Assembly (NCBI GenBank): GCA_031429355.1
Contig: JANOZM010000005.1
Span: 143,488-207,487 of the forward strand
Direction: 5' to 3'
From: JANOZM01 sp031429355
Lineage (GTDB): Bacteria; Pseudomonadota; Gammaproteobacteria; Burkholderiales; Burkholderiaceae_E
DNA length: 64,000 nucleotides
Shown: piece by piece, positions 43,590-52,503 of the stretch
Position numbering within the stretch: the stretch's first letter is position 1
Layout of the letters: each line of letters begins with the position of its first letter
Notes under the pieces: generated by a model
What the model saw: the letters and a program-made list of their open reading frames with translations, nothing else
What the model was told of the DNA's origin: nothing
Databases searched by the model: none
Program-made: the position numbers and the translations under genes

Positions 43590-45521
43590 ATGAATCTATC
43601 TAGCCGCAAGTCAAACCGCAACTTGGGTTCAATTCAAACTTTGGGTTTAGGTGTTTTGTGCATCGCATTAAGCGGTTGCGCGATTACGCGTCCAGAGCCG
43701 TTTACGCAAGCCGAGGTCACTGATCGGGTACGCGCTGATAAAAACATCATGTACGCTGGGCAAGAACCGGTTGCTGGCCCAATTACTTTTGCCGAAGCTG
43801 CAGCGCGCGCTTTGAAGTACAACTTGGATTATCGCGTCAAACTAATGGAGACCAGTTTAGCAACTGGACAACTGGATGTTTCCCGCTGGGACATGGTGCC
43901 AAGAGTCTTGCTTAATGCTGGATATTACGGGCGCAATAATGATGCTGGTGGCAACTCATTCGACATTTTGTCGGGCAACCGCACACTTTCAAATTCCTCA
44001 AGCCAAGAGCGTCGTCATAGTTTAGTTAGTGCGGAGTTCTCTTGGAATATTTTAGATTTTGGCGTTTCCTACTACCGATCAAAGCAACTAGCTGACCAAG
44101 TTTTAATCGCTGAAGAACGTAAGCGCAAAGTTATTCAAAATATTTTGCAAGACGTACGCAACGCTTATTGGCGTGCATTAGGTGCTCAGCGCTTAGTGAC
44201 CCAAATGGATCAATTAAGCAAGCGTACGCAGTCCGCATTGGCCAAGGCTCGTCAAATTGAGCAGCAAGGTCTAATGCCACAACCGCAAGTTTTGGCTTAT
44301 CAACGTGCTTTATTAGATGCAACCACTTTGTTGCAGAGCAAGCGTCAAGATTTGGAACTAGCAAAAGCCGAATTAGTTTCGCTGATGAATCTTGCGCCAA
44401 ACGCCGAGTTTTCTCTTGCGGAAGACCCCGAAGCTAAAATGCCAGCAGCGCCAATTGATGTTTCTAAATTGGAAGATTTGGCATTGGCACAGCGCCCCGA
44501 ATTGCGTGAAGAAGACTACCGTAAGCGCATTACGTCGTTAGAGGTAAAACGCCAAATGCTGTCAGTGTTGCCTGGTATCTCTTTTGATGTCGGAGCTAAT
44601 CGGGATAGCAATAGTTATTTGTTTAATAACACTTGGATCGACTATGGTCTTAAGTTGTCTTCGAACTTAATGAAACTCGCTTCGTTACCCGCGATGAATC
44701 GATTAGCTAAGGCCCAAGGCGAGTTGGACGAAACGCGTCGGATGGCGCAAGCCATGGCTGTGTTGACTCAGGTTCGTGTCGCTTCGTTACGCTACGGTTT
44801 AGCGGTTTCAGAGCTCGAACAAGTTGAAGAAAGCGCGCGCGTTGATTTACGCCTTTTAAACTACGCACGGGCTGCTACAACGACTCGAGTCGAAAGTGAA
44901 TTAGAGTTGATCAGAAACGAAGCGCGCTCGCTCTTATCGCAGTATCAACGTCACGTTGCTTATTCAAACGCGCAGGCCGCATGGGCGCGTTTGTACAACT
45001 CAATTGGGCTCGATCTTATCCCGACCGATTTAAATTCGCCCGTTCGTACTTTGGCAGCGGCAATTACCCGTACCAACGAAACATGGTTACGTACCGCCTT
45101 TAATGTTTCAACCAGTGATGCTGGCAAAATTTCGATTCCTGGCGTTACCGTTATTGTAGAAACAGCAGATGCTGGAATGCGTACCGCAGTTCAAGATGGT
45201 CTAAAAACTGCACTTGCTCGTTACAAAGTACCAATAGTCGAAGACTTTGGCGCTTGGAAGGTCATAGCAAAGCTAACGATGCTTCAAGAACAAAACGGAC
45301 AACAACGCGCCCAATGGGAAATGTCGGTTATGCGCCCTAATGGAACCATTGCTGGTCGTTCGCGTTACGCTAGTGGACTACCTGCGGAAGCAAGCGAGCG
45401 AGTTATTGCAGCGTTAACTCAATCGGCTGTCGACGTGAACGCTTTGGCGTTAGTCGATTGGTTAGAAGACCCGATGCGAAACGTTGCGGGAATTAATTTT
45501 GCACCCTTAGTCGAACGTTAA
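43590..45521 (+). CDS. TolC-family outer-membrane lipoprotein with extra C-terminal domain
   Basis: A 643-residue protein. The ATG at 43590 gives a signal peptide ending in the lipobox ALSGC with Cys30; the frame is open further upstream to 43461. Two TolC repeats follow with long helices (LEDLALAQRPELREEDYRKR; RVESELELIRNEARSLLSQY). After about residue 500 there is a 140-residue extension (VTVIVETADAGMRTAVQDGL onward) with alpha/beta character, not part of ordinary TolC. It should form the outer-membrane channel for the HlyD proteins encoded next. Confidence 0.82.
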   Translation: MNLSSRKSNRNLGSIQTLGLGVLCIALSGCAITRPEPFTQAEVTDRVRADKNIMYAGQEPVAGPITFAEAAARALKYNLDYRVKLMETSLATGQLDVSRWDMVPRVLLNAGYYGRNNDAGGNSFDILSGNRTLSNSSSQERRHSLVSAEFSWNILDFGVSYYRSKQLADQVLIAEERKRKVIQNILQDVRNAYWRALGAQRLVTQMDQLSKRTQSALAKARQIEQQGLMPQPQVLAYQRALLDATTLLQSKRQDLELAKAELVSLMNLAPNAEFSLAEDPEAKMPAAPIDVSKLEDLALAQRPELREEDYRKRITSLEVKRQMLSVLPGISFDVGANRDSNSYLFNNTWIDYGLKLSSNLMKLASLPAMNRLAKAQGELDETRRMAQAMAVLTQVRVASLRYGLAVSELEQVEESARVDLRLLNYARAATTTRVESELELIRNEARSLLSQYQRHVAYSNAQAAWARLYNSIGLDLIPTDLNSPVRTLAAAITRTNETWLRTAFNVSTSDAGKISIPGVTVIVETADAGMRTAVQDGLKTALARYKVPIVEDFGAWKVIAKLTMLQEQNGQQRAQWEMSVMRPNGTIAGRSRYASGLPAEASERVIAALTQSAVDVNALALVDWLEDPMRNVAGINFAPLVER

Positions 45522-45578
45522 AATACTGCGCTGTTTGTGCAACTGTAATTTTTGGCAAATCATGAAGTATCGAGGCCT

Positions 45579-46379
45579 ATGAAACATTCAACTAAAACAC
45601 TGGCCGCGCCTAGCGCGGCCTTTTTTGCTTTATCGCGAAGCTTAATTTCGGGCTTGGTTTTAGTTTGTTCGCCATTTATCGCTCTGGCTCAAGCTCCCGC
45701 TCCTGCCGTTGCCAGTGCCGATAACATTCGTGTTTTAATGATTCCGTCTGCTGAAACCACCTTAGTTGCGCAAAGTGTTGGCCGTATTGACCGCCTCGGC
45801 GTTCAAATGGGAAGCTCGTTCAAAGCGGGCCAAACTTTGATCACATTTGACTGTAGCGAGAACGATGCAAAGTTGCGCATGGCCCAAGCAGAATACAACG
45901 CCGCCAAAGAACAACTAGATGCCAAGTTGCGATTGCAAAGCTTAAACGCAGCTGGTGATGTCGAAGTGCAATTGGCCAATGCCGCTGCAGAGCGAGCCAA
46001 AGCATCAATCTCGCTAGGTCAAACGCAAACTCGTCTTTGCCGAGTAGATGCACCGTTTTCGGGGCGCGTTGTTAAAATGCATGTAAAGCAATTCCAAGGC
46101 GTAAATACCGGTCAGCCGTTACTAGAGTTGGTTGCCGGTGGGCCTTTAAAAATAAAGCTCAATGCACCTTCGCGTTGGATGCAATGGTTGCGCATTGGGA
46201 CACAGTTCGAAGTGGTGATTGATGAAACCGGAAAGACTTATCCAGCAACCGTCGGCGCAATTAATGGCCGTGTAGATGCTGTTAGCCAATCGATTGAACT
46301 TGAAGCTCAAGTACGCGGCAGCTACCCCGATTTGTTACCCGGTATGAGTGGTAACGCCAAGTTTACCCAGCCTCGTTAA
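45579..46379 (+). CDS. Periplasmic adaptor (HlyD/MFP) subunit
   Basis: A 266-residue adaptor. A signal peptide (residues 1-39, ending ALAQA) precedes a barrel-sandwich lipoyl half (VGRIDRLGVQMGSSFKAGQ), a short helical hairpin (about 95-150), the second lipoyl half (CRVDAPFSGRVVKMHV) and a beta-barrel ending NAKFTQPR. The hairpin is short. The ATG at 45579 follows the TolC stop by 57 bp and leads straight into a terminator-like hairpin within codons 8-16. The next adaptor starts 16 bp after its stop. Confidence 0.82.
   Translation: MKHSTKTLAAPSAAFFALSRSLISGLVLVCSPFIALAQAPAPAVASADNIRVLMIPSAETTLVAQSVGRIDRLGVQMGSSFKAGQTLITFDCSENDAKLRMAQAEYNAAKEQLDAKLRLQSLNAAGDVEVQLANAAAERAKASISLGQTQTRLCRVDAPFSGRVVKMHVKQFQGVNTGQPLLELVAGGPLKIKLNAPSRWMQWLRIGTQFEVVIDETGKTYPATVGAINGRVDAVSQSIELEAQVRGSYPDLLPGMSGNAKFTQPR
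45602..45626 (+). terminator. Terminator-like hairpin inside the 5' end of the HlyD gene
   Basis: An 8-bp perfect GC-only stem (GGCCGCGC, 45602-45609, pairing with 45613-45620) with a 3-base loop is followed directly by TTTTTT. It has all features of an intrinsic terminator, yet lies about 8 codons into the reading frame. It could attenuate the two downstream export genes unless ribosomes translate through it. Confidence 0.6.
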
Positions 46380-46395
46380 GACCGAGCCCTGGAAG

Positions 46396-47820
46396 ATGAA
46401 CGCGCCGTTAAACATCTCCGGGTCAAGCGCCAGTGTTACCGCTTCGCAAGCGGCTAGCGCGCTATCCACAGCGGCTGCAAACAACGCAACGATAACCGCG
46501 TTTGCCGATTTGGAAGAACGCGCACGGCAAGCTAAATCGGTTCAAGAGCTCATTTTTATTATTACCAATGAAACCTTTGGGCTCTTACCTTATCGCCAAG
46601 CTGTGTTGTGGGAACTCGATGCGGGTAAGCGTACAAAGCTAAGATTAGTTTCTGGCTTAACCAAGCTTACCGATGATTCGCCCAACACAATTTATTTAAA
46701 GCGACTAGGCAAAGAAATTGCTGGCCGCCTTGGCGCCGATGGTGAGTATTTTGTTAGTACCGACTTTAAATCAAAACTAGCAGGTGAGTGGGGCGATTGG
46801 ATGCCCGACTATTTTTTGTGCTTTTTTATAAAAGGCCCCAATGCTACTGATCATCCTCGTGCCCTAATTGGTTTTGCTCTAGAAAACGAAGCCACCGAAT
46901 TGCAGCAAGATTGGCTGATTCGTTTGCTTGGTTCGTATGGGCATGCTTGGGGCGCATTAACCGGCGCTCGTAAAAAAGTAAGTTCGGGTTGGTGGCGCAA
47001 CCGATTGCTTTGGGGTGGCGCGTTTATCCTAACTCTGTTGGCGATGTTTATTCCGGTGCGCTTATCCGTTTTAGCACCTGCCGAAGTCATTTCGTTTGAT
47101 GCGATTGCAGTGTCCGCACCGATGGACGGAGTCGTTAAAGAATTTAAAGTAACGCCAAGCCAAGTGGTAAAAAAAGGTGACGTCTTACTTACCTTAGAGG
47201 ACACAACGTTAAAGAGCCGTCGCGATGTTGCGCTGAAACAATTAGCGGTCGCAAAAGCCGATTCGTTGGCGGCTGCGCAGCGTTCGTTTGCGTCCGAGCA
47301 AAGTCGTGGCGAGATGGCTGCCTTAAACGGTAGAGTGGCCGAGCGCGAAGCTGAAATTACAGCCATCGACGATATGTTGGCGCGGGTTGAAGTAAAGGCC
47401 GCGCGTGACGGCATTGCTGTTTTTGGTGATGTCAATGATTGGCAAGGAAAGCCCGTAGTAACCGGCGAGCGAATCGCGCAACTGGCAGACCCTAAAGACA
47501 GCGGAATGTTGATATGGCTGCCAGTTTCGGATGCGATTAATTTGGATGCAGGCGCGGAAGTAAAAGTGTATTTGCAAGTTGCCCCACTGCAACCCTTAAC
47601 GGCCAAGGTAGTGCAGACCAGCTATCAGGTCAGTTTGGCACCTGATGGTGTTGCCTCGTATCGATTGCGAGCGCGCTTTGAAGGGCTGACCGAATCGGAC
47701 TTAAAACTGGCCCGCGTTGGTTTAAAAGGCACGGCTAAAATTTACGGCGAAAAAGCGCCGCTTGGGTATTACTTGTTCCGCCGGCCTTTGGCGACCTTGC
47801 GTGAAATTAGTGGGTTTTAA
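46396..47820 (+). CDS. HlyD-like adaptor with N-terminal cytosolic GAF-like domain
   Basis: A 474-residue protein. ATG 46396 has GGAAG just upstream. Residues about 35-190 look like a GAF domain (SVQELIFIITNETFGLLPY, AVLWELDAG, ALIGFALENEA), which would face the cytoplasm. One helix at about 205-226 precedes a HlyD part: first lipoyl half APMDGVVKEFKVTPSQVV, coiled-coil hairpin (about 290-350), second half VKAARDGIAVFGDV and a final barrel. The protein could pass a cytosolic signal to the export channel. The M50 gene follows after 5 bp. Confidence 0.78.
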   Translation: MNAPLNISGSSASVTASQAASALSTAAANNATITAFADLEERARQAKSVQELIFIITNETFGLLPYRQAVLWELDAGKRTKLRLVSGLTKLTDDSPNTIYLKRLGKEIAGRLGADGEYFVSTDFKSKLAGEWGDWMPDYFLCFFIKGPNATDHPRALIGFALENEATELQQDWLIRLLGSYGHAWGALTGARKKVSSGWWRNRLLWGGAFILTLLAMFIPVRLSVLAPAEVISFDAIAVSAPMDGVVKEFKVTPSQVVKKGDVLLTLEDTTLKSRRDVALKQLAVAKADSLAAAQRSFASEQSRGEMAALNGRVAEREAEITAIDDMLARVEVKAARDGIAVFGDVNDWQGKPVVTGERIAQLADPKDSGMLIWLPVSDAINLDAGAEVKVYLQVAPLQPLTAKVVQTSYQVSLAPDGVASYRLRARFEGLTESDLKLARVGLKGTAKIYGEKAPLGYYLFRRPLATLREISGF

Positions 47821-47825
47821 CTTTA

Positions 47826-50036
47826 ATGAAACTGACTTCTAAAGGAATTTTAGAAGCAGGGCTTCCGGCTTGCCCGCCGCAACGGGTTCCCGATGTAACG
47901 CCGATGCGCGAAGATTTGCAACTATTTCCTGCAGCAGCTAACCATGACGGTTCGCCGGCCTGGATGATTCAAGATCCCGTTAGCAACCGGTTTTTTCGAA
48001 TTGGTTGGTTAGAGTTTGAGTTGCTATCGCGTTGGCACTTGGCAAACCCGGCGCTAATAGTTATGTCCATGCGACGTGAAACTGCATTGCCAGTCACGGC
48101 CGATGATTTAAACAAAGTAAGTGATTTTTTGCGCCAACATCAATTGGTTCGCGCTGGGCGTGCTCAAGATACCGAGTTTTTGGCGTCAATGGCTAACAAG
48201 CAAGACGGCGGCCGTTTAAATTGGTTGTTGCACAACTATTTGTTTTTTCGGTTGCCATTAGTTCGGCCAACAAATTTTTTAAAATTCACCTTGCCATTTG
48301 TGTCGTTTGCTTTTAGCCGGTTGTTTTTGTGGATCACGCTGTTTTGTACAGTCCTAGGTGTTTTTTTGGTGACGCGCCAATGGGATACTTTTGCGCACAC
48401 CTTTACCGACTTTGTCAGCCTGAAAGGGTTTGCTGGGTTTGCTGCTGCTTTGGCTTTTGCAAAGTGCTTACATGAATTGGGTCACGCCTACACCGCAACG
48501 CGCTACGGGGTGCGAGTTGCACACATGGGTATTGCGTTTTTAGTCATGTGGCCCATGCTGTACACCGACACCAGCGAGTCTTGGAAGTTACTCGATCGCA
48601 AACAACGTTTTAAAATTGCCGCCGCCGGCATTGTTGCCGAACTAGCGCTGGCGGGCTTCTCAACTTTGGCATGGGCTTTGGCCGACGACGGGGCGCTACG
48701 CAGCGCGCTATTCTTTTTGGCTACTGCCAGCTGGGTTATTACAATCGGCATCAATGCAAGCCCGTTTATGCGGTTTGACGGCTACTTTTTGCTTTCGGAT
48801 GCGCTTGATATGCCCAATTTGCATTTGCGCTCGGGCGCATTTGCCCGAACTTGGATGCGGCGCAACTTGCTGGGGTGGTCCGAGCCTTGGCCAGAACCCA
48901 TGCCCAGCGGCGCTCGTCGCGCACTAATTGGCTTTGCGCTTTTTACTTGGCTTTATCGTTTGGTTTTGTTTTTGGGTATCGCCGCAGCGGTGTATTTTTT
49001 CTTTTTCAAAATCTTAGGCATTTTGCTGTTTATTGTAGAAATCGCTTGGTTTATCGTAATGCCGGTTTGGGGTGAATTAAAAGTGTGGATCGAAAAACGC
49101 GCGCTTATTACCAAAAAAGCAATCGGTGGATGGCTTTTGTTTTTTATCGCTTTGGGTCTTGTTTTGTTTGTTCCGTGGCGCAGCGATATTCACGCGCCGG
49201 GACTTTTGCGTAGTGAACTTCAGACCATTATTTATAGCCCATTGCCAGCAAGGGTTGCGCAAATACATCCAATGGGGCCAGTAAAGGCCGGTGAAATTAT
49301 TACAGTACTAGAATCACCCGATGCAAAGAGCAAAGCGAATCAATCGGCTGTTCTGGCTCAATCGTTGGCGTTACAACTAGACCAAACAATTGGTCGTAGC
49401 GATGGCCTTGATAGTCGCGCAATTATTTTAGAACAGTTGGGTGAACGGCTTGCCGAAGTGAATGCGCAAAATGCCGAAATTGCGCGCCTTGCTTTACGCG
49501 CAGCTTATGATGGATTGTTGCTCGATACCGACCCATTGATGGCACCAGGTGTTTGGATTAATGGCAGCCAACCCATTGGGGTGTTGGTTGATCCGAAGTC
49601 TTGGATTATTGAAGTGCTAGTGGAGCAACGCGATTTAGAACGTGTTGCTATTGGCAGCACAGCACAATTTTACAAACGAGGAATGATTGAAACGCCGCTA
49701 GCCGGTAAAGTAGTTTCAATCGATAGCACGCGAACGCAAGTGTTGCCTCACGCCATGTTAGCTACAGATCACGGTGGTCGAATTGCAGCTGCACGTGGCA
49801 CAGCCGATAGTGCGTTATCCGCCGAAGGCAAAGGCAGCGGGCTAGTGCCGCGCGATAGTCTTTACAAGGTGCGAATAAAGTTAGATTCAACTTCTGACGT
49901 CAGCAACAAAGAGATGTTGTTAATGCGAACTGCATTGCAGTCGGGCACTGCAGTGATCAAAGGCCAAGCGCGTAGTCTTGGCCTTGAGTGGTTTAAAACA
50001 ATTGCCGCAGTGTTCGTGCGCGAAAGCGGTTTTTAA
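47826..50036 (+). CDS. Membrane M50 (site-2 protease-like) protein with PqqD-like N-terminus and HlyD-like C-terminus
   Basis: A 736-residue protein in three parts. Residues about 40-125 have the small winged-helix layout of PqqD-like domains (FFRIGWLEFELLSRW; DDLNKVSDFLRQHQLVRAG). The membrane part (about 150-460) carries the zinc motif HELGH at 216-220 and NASPFMRFDG with Asp318, both hallmarks of M50 proteases. Residues about 470-736 form a periplasmic lipoyl/HlyD-like region (ARVAQIHPMGPVKAGEII; LRAAYDGLLLDTDP). Related proteins handle peptide or protein export in other loci. It ends the plus-strand block. Confidence 0.8.
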   Translation: MKLTSKGILEAGLPACPPQRVPDVTPMREDLQLFPAAANHDGSPAWMIQDPVSNRFFRIGWLEFELLSRWHLANPALIVMSMRRETALPVTADDLNKVSDFLRQHQLVRAGRAQDTEFLASMANKQDGGRLNWLLHNYLFFRLPLVRPTNFLKFTLPFVSFAFSRLFLWITLFCTVLGVFLVTRQWDTFAHTFTDFVSLKGFAGFAAALAFAKCLHELGHAYTATRYGVRVAHMGIAFLVMWPMLYTDTSESWKLLDRKQRFKIAAAGIVAELALAGFSTLAWALADDGALRSALFFLATASWVITIGINASPFMRFDGYFLLSDALDMPNLHLRSGAFARTWMRRNLLGWSEPWPEPMPSGARRALIGFALFTWLYRLVLFLGIAAAVYFFFFKILGILLFIVEIAWFIVMPVWGELKVWIEKRALITKKAIGGWLLFFIALGLVLFVPWRSDIHAPGLLRSELQTIIYSPLPARVAQIHPMGPVKAGEIITVLESPDAKSKANQSAVLAQSLALQLDQTIGRSDGLDSRAIILEQLGERLAEVNAQNAEIARLALRAAYDGLLLDTDPLMAPGVWINGSQPIGVLVDPKSWIIEVLVEQRDLERVAIGSTAQFYKRGMIETPLAGKVVSIDSTRTQVLPHAMLATDHGGRIAAARGTADSALSAEGKGSGLVPRDSLYKVRIKLDSTSDVSNKEMLLMRTALQSGTAVIKGQARSLGLEWFKTIAAVFVRESGF

Positions 50037-50042
50037 AGCGCA

Positions 50043-50588
50043 TTACTTTTTACTCAGTTCGGTCCACCAATTGGGCGCAACCGAAGCAAACACGCCAGAC
50101 TCGTGCAAACGATTTGCAATTGTTAACGATTCGATTCCAGAAGGGCTAGCAACAATCCAATTGCGGCCTTGTGCATCGCCTTGAATCATTCGCACTGGAA
50201 CTAGACCGCGTGCTACCAATTGTTCACGCGCATCTTGTTCATTGCGTGCTTGCTTTAAGCTAACAATTATTCCACCCGGTAATGCACGACGCCGACCATT
50301 TTCTACGAATAAAGGTGACTCGGTTTCGCTCGATAACTGACTGGTACTTTTTTCTTGGCTCAGTGCCTTAGGCAAAATGCTGGTCTTACCGTCAGCCGCA
50401 AAGCGAACGATTCGGTTGGCATCAAGTGCCACCGATTTGCGCTCGGCACCATCGTACCAATAATGAGCCGCCGAAGATGCAGTTGCTGCAACTTTGGTTG
50501 TTACGTCTTTGCTGGTTTGCGCAGACGCAGTAGAGCTTATGCAAAGTACCGCGATTGTTGTAAGGGACTGTAAGGTAAATGGTTTCAT
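50043..50588 (-). CDS. Secreted protein resembling a stand-alone subtilase propeptide
   Basis: A 181-residue protein with a signal peptide (cleavage near TASAQ, residue 24). The C-terminal half reads ALPGGIIVSLKQARNEQDAR, then LVARGLVPVRM, IVASPSG and LTIANRLHESGVFASVAPNWW. This follows the pattern of the N-terminal prodomain of bacterial S8 proteases, which usually ends in a PNW/PNF-like motif. The S8 gene lies 91 bp upstream on the same strand and lacks this part. An inhibitor or folding chaperone role is inferred. Confidence 0.65.
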   Translation of the reverse strand: MKPFTLQSLTTIAVLCISSTASAQTSKDVTTKVAATASSAAHYWYDGAERKSVALDANRIVRFAADGKTSILPKALSQEKSTSQLSSETESPLFVENGRRRALPGGIIVSLKQARNEQDAREQLVARGLVPVRMIQGDAQGRNWIVASPSGIESLTIANRLHESGVFASVAPNWWTELSKK

Positions 50589-50679
50589 GGCAAATTTATT
50601 TGATTTAAGTGTTTGGATATAAATGTGGTTATAAATGCGGCCAACTACAGCGATTGCGTTAAGTAATCGTTTTAGTTAA

Positions 50680-52311
50680 TTAACGGCCATAAATTTTTAA
50701 CGTCCAATTTTGAAAACGACCCGTATCACCGGGACCCATATCGGTAACTTCGAAGCGCCAAGCGCCATTGCTGTTTTCACCTAAGTGACGAACAGAACCA
50801 AATTTCCAATTGTTGTAGTTTTGTCTGCAAGGATTATCCGAAAGAGCTAAGTCCTGACCGCATACGGTGCTATCGGCTAACTGACTTACTGAACCAGAGG
50901 GGCTAGACAGGCGTAAGCGAAGGTCGCCCGAATAGGTATGGTCATCGGACGTAAAAGTAATTTCAACATATTCAATTTGGCTGATAGAACAACCAGAAAC
51001 CATAATCGTACTAGCCACTGGCGAAACAATTGGACTTGCAAGCGTTCCGCCGGCATCAGGAATCGCAGAATTAGGCGAGGCCGAATAACCATTACTACAG
51101 GTGCGTAAAGTATCTGATTTACCTACCGAAGTCCAAGTGCGCGCTAAATTGACCGCTGCATTCGCATCGACTACGCCAAAGCCGAATTTATGATTGAATC
51201 GCGCCGAACCTGTGCCATTCCAATCGGCATCAGCAGGTTGGTTTTTGCGTGCTGAATTGGCTAAAATTATGGGTACATCGCGCCATGAGAGATTAGGATT
51301 GGCAGCCATCATTAGTGCAACAACACCCGATACGACAGGCGTCGCCGCTGAAGTACCAATAAAGTCAGGAGGGTAAGCGCCGTTGATACCGGTGGTTCGA
51401 AGCCCTCCAGCACTAGCCGACCCTGCAGCCGGAGCGCAAACTAAAATATTGGAGCCACGCTCGCCAAAAAATGGAAGGGCACCATTGTGGTCGGTTGCGC
51501 ATACGGTAATCACGCCCAGTCGATTGGCATAACCGTCAAAGTTAGAAGTTTCTTTAATGCTTGCTTTGTTGGCTAACTCGACAAAACCGCCGTTACCTGC
51601 CGGAAATACATAAATTGAGCCGTTGCCGTTGCGGCCGTTGCGAATACCATTGTCAATCGCGGTATTCCAACTGGCTTCGGATGCTTGTTTAAATCCGTTG
51701 TCTGGCGAACCCCAACTATTATTGCTAATGTGGTTTAGTTGTGAATCACGCCCCAATGCGTCGGCGATATCGCCAGCACGGCTGGAAGATAAAGCGTTGT
51801 AACCAACGAACGTAGCACGCGGCGCAACGCCAGAAACGCCAATACCATTATCGTCACGCGCTACGATTAAGCCAGTGACTTGCGTGCCGTGACCGTCATC
51901 GGAAGTGCATGGCAATGGTAGGTTTGATCCAGTTAAATAATTATAACTGCCTCCAACGACTGCATTAGGCGTTAAGTCGGGATGTACGGTTTCGATCGCG
52001 TCGTCAATAACTGCAACCCGCACACCTTGGCCTTTCGTTACTTGCCAAGCGCCAAACGCTTTAACGTCCTCATTTGGGGTGCCGCCAGATTGCCCTGTAT
52101 TACTAAGATGCCACTGGCTACCAATTAATGGGTCTGCGCCGGTTAATATTGGGTTGGAAGTAACGGAGTATCCAATTGTGCAGTTACTTGCGACAGGCGG
52201 AGGAACTGGCGCAGGCGCCGGGCCACTAATAATTGGTCCTCCATCATCGCCGCCACCGCCGCAACCCACTAACGTTATAGCCAATAAAAGTCCAAGCGAT
52301 TTATTCTTCAT
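50680..52311 (-). CDS. S8 (subtilisin-like) protease lipoprotein with C-terminal P-domain
   Basis: A 543-residue serine protease. A lipobox (TLVGC) puts the lipid at Cys17, followed by Gly/Asp- and Pro-rich linkers. The catalytic residues are Asp103 in VAVIDDAIE, His141 in DDGHGTQVTG and Ser321 in GTSAATPVVSG; Asn240 in FPAGNGG is the oxyanion residue. Residues about 410-543 form a proprotein-convertase P-domain ending WTLKIYGR. There are cysteine pairs. The propeptide appears to be encoded by the next gene. Proximity to the giant matrix protein suggests processing of it. Confidence 0.9.
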   Translation of the reverse strand: MKNKSLGLLLAITLVGCGGGGDDGGPIISGPAPAPVPPPVASNCTIGYSVTSNPILTGADPLIGSQWHLSNTGQSGGTPNEDVKAFGAWQVTKGQGVRVAVIDDAIETVHPDLTPNAVVGGSYNYLTGSNLPLPCTSDDGHGTQVTGLIVARDDNGIGVSGVAPRATFVGYNALSSSRAGDIADALGRDSQLNHISNNSWGSPDNGFKQASEASWNTAIDNGIRNGRNGNGSIYVFPAGNGGFVELANKASIKETSNFDGYANRLGVITVCATDHNGALPFFGERGSNILVCAPAAGSASAGGLRTTGINGAYPPDFIGTSAATPVVSGVVALMMAANPNLSWRDVPIILANSARKNQPADADWNGTGSARFNHKFGFGVVDANAAVNLARTWTSVGKSDTLRTCSNGYSASPNSAIPDAGGTLASPIVSPVASTIMVSGCSISQIEYVEITFTSDDHTYSGDLRLRLSSPSGSVSQLADSTVCGQDLALSDNPCRQNYNNWKFGSVRHLGENSNGAWRFEVTDMGPGDTGRFQNWTLKIYGR

Positions 52312-52503
52312 ATTTCGTGCTTCTTGGCGCGATTGGCCGTTAGTTGATAGGGTTTGTTCGATTCTAAAGCCGGTATGTTGTATTGAGTATGGCTTTCCTC
52401 AGTCAACGCTGCCGCTCGTCGGTTCGAGGACAAGAAAATTGTAAAACATTGTTAAGTCCGAAAACGGCTAATCGATTTTTGTAGTTCGGGCAAACTACGG
52501 TCT

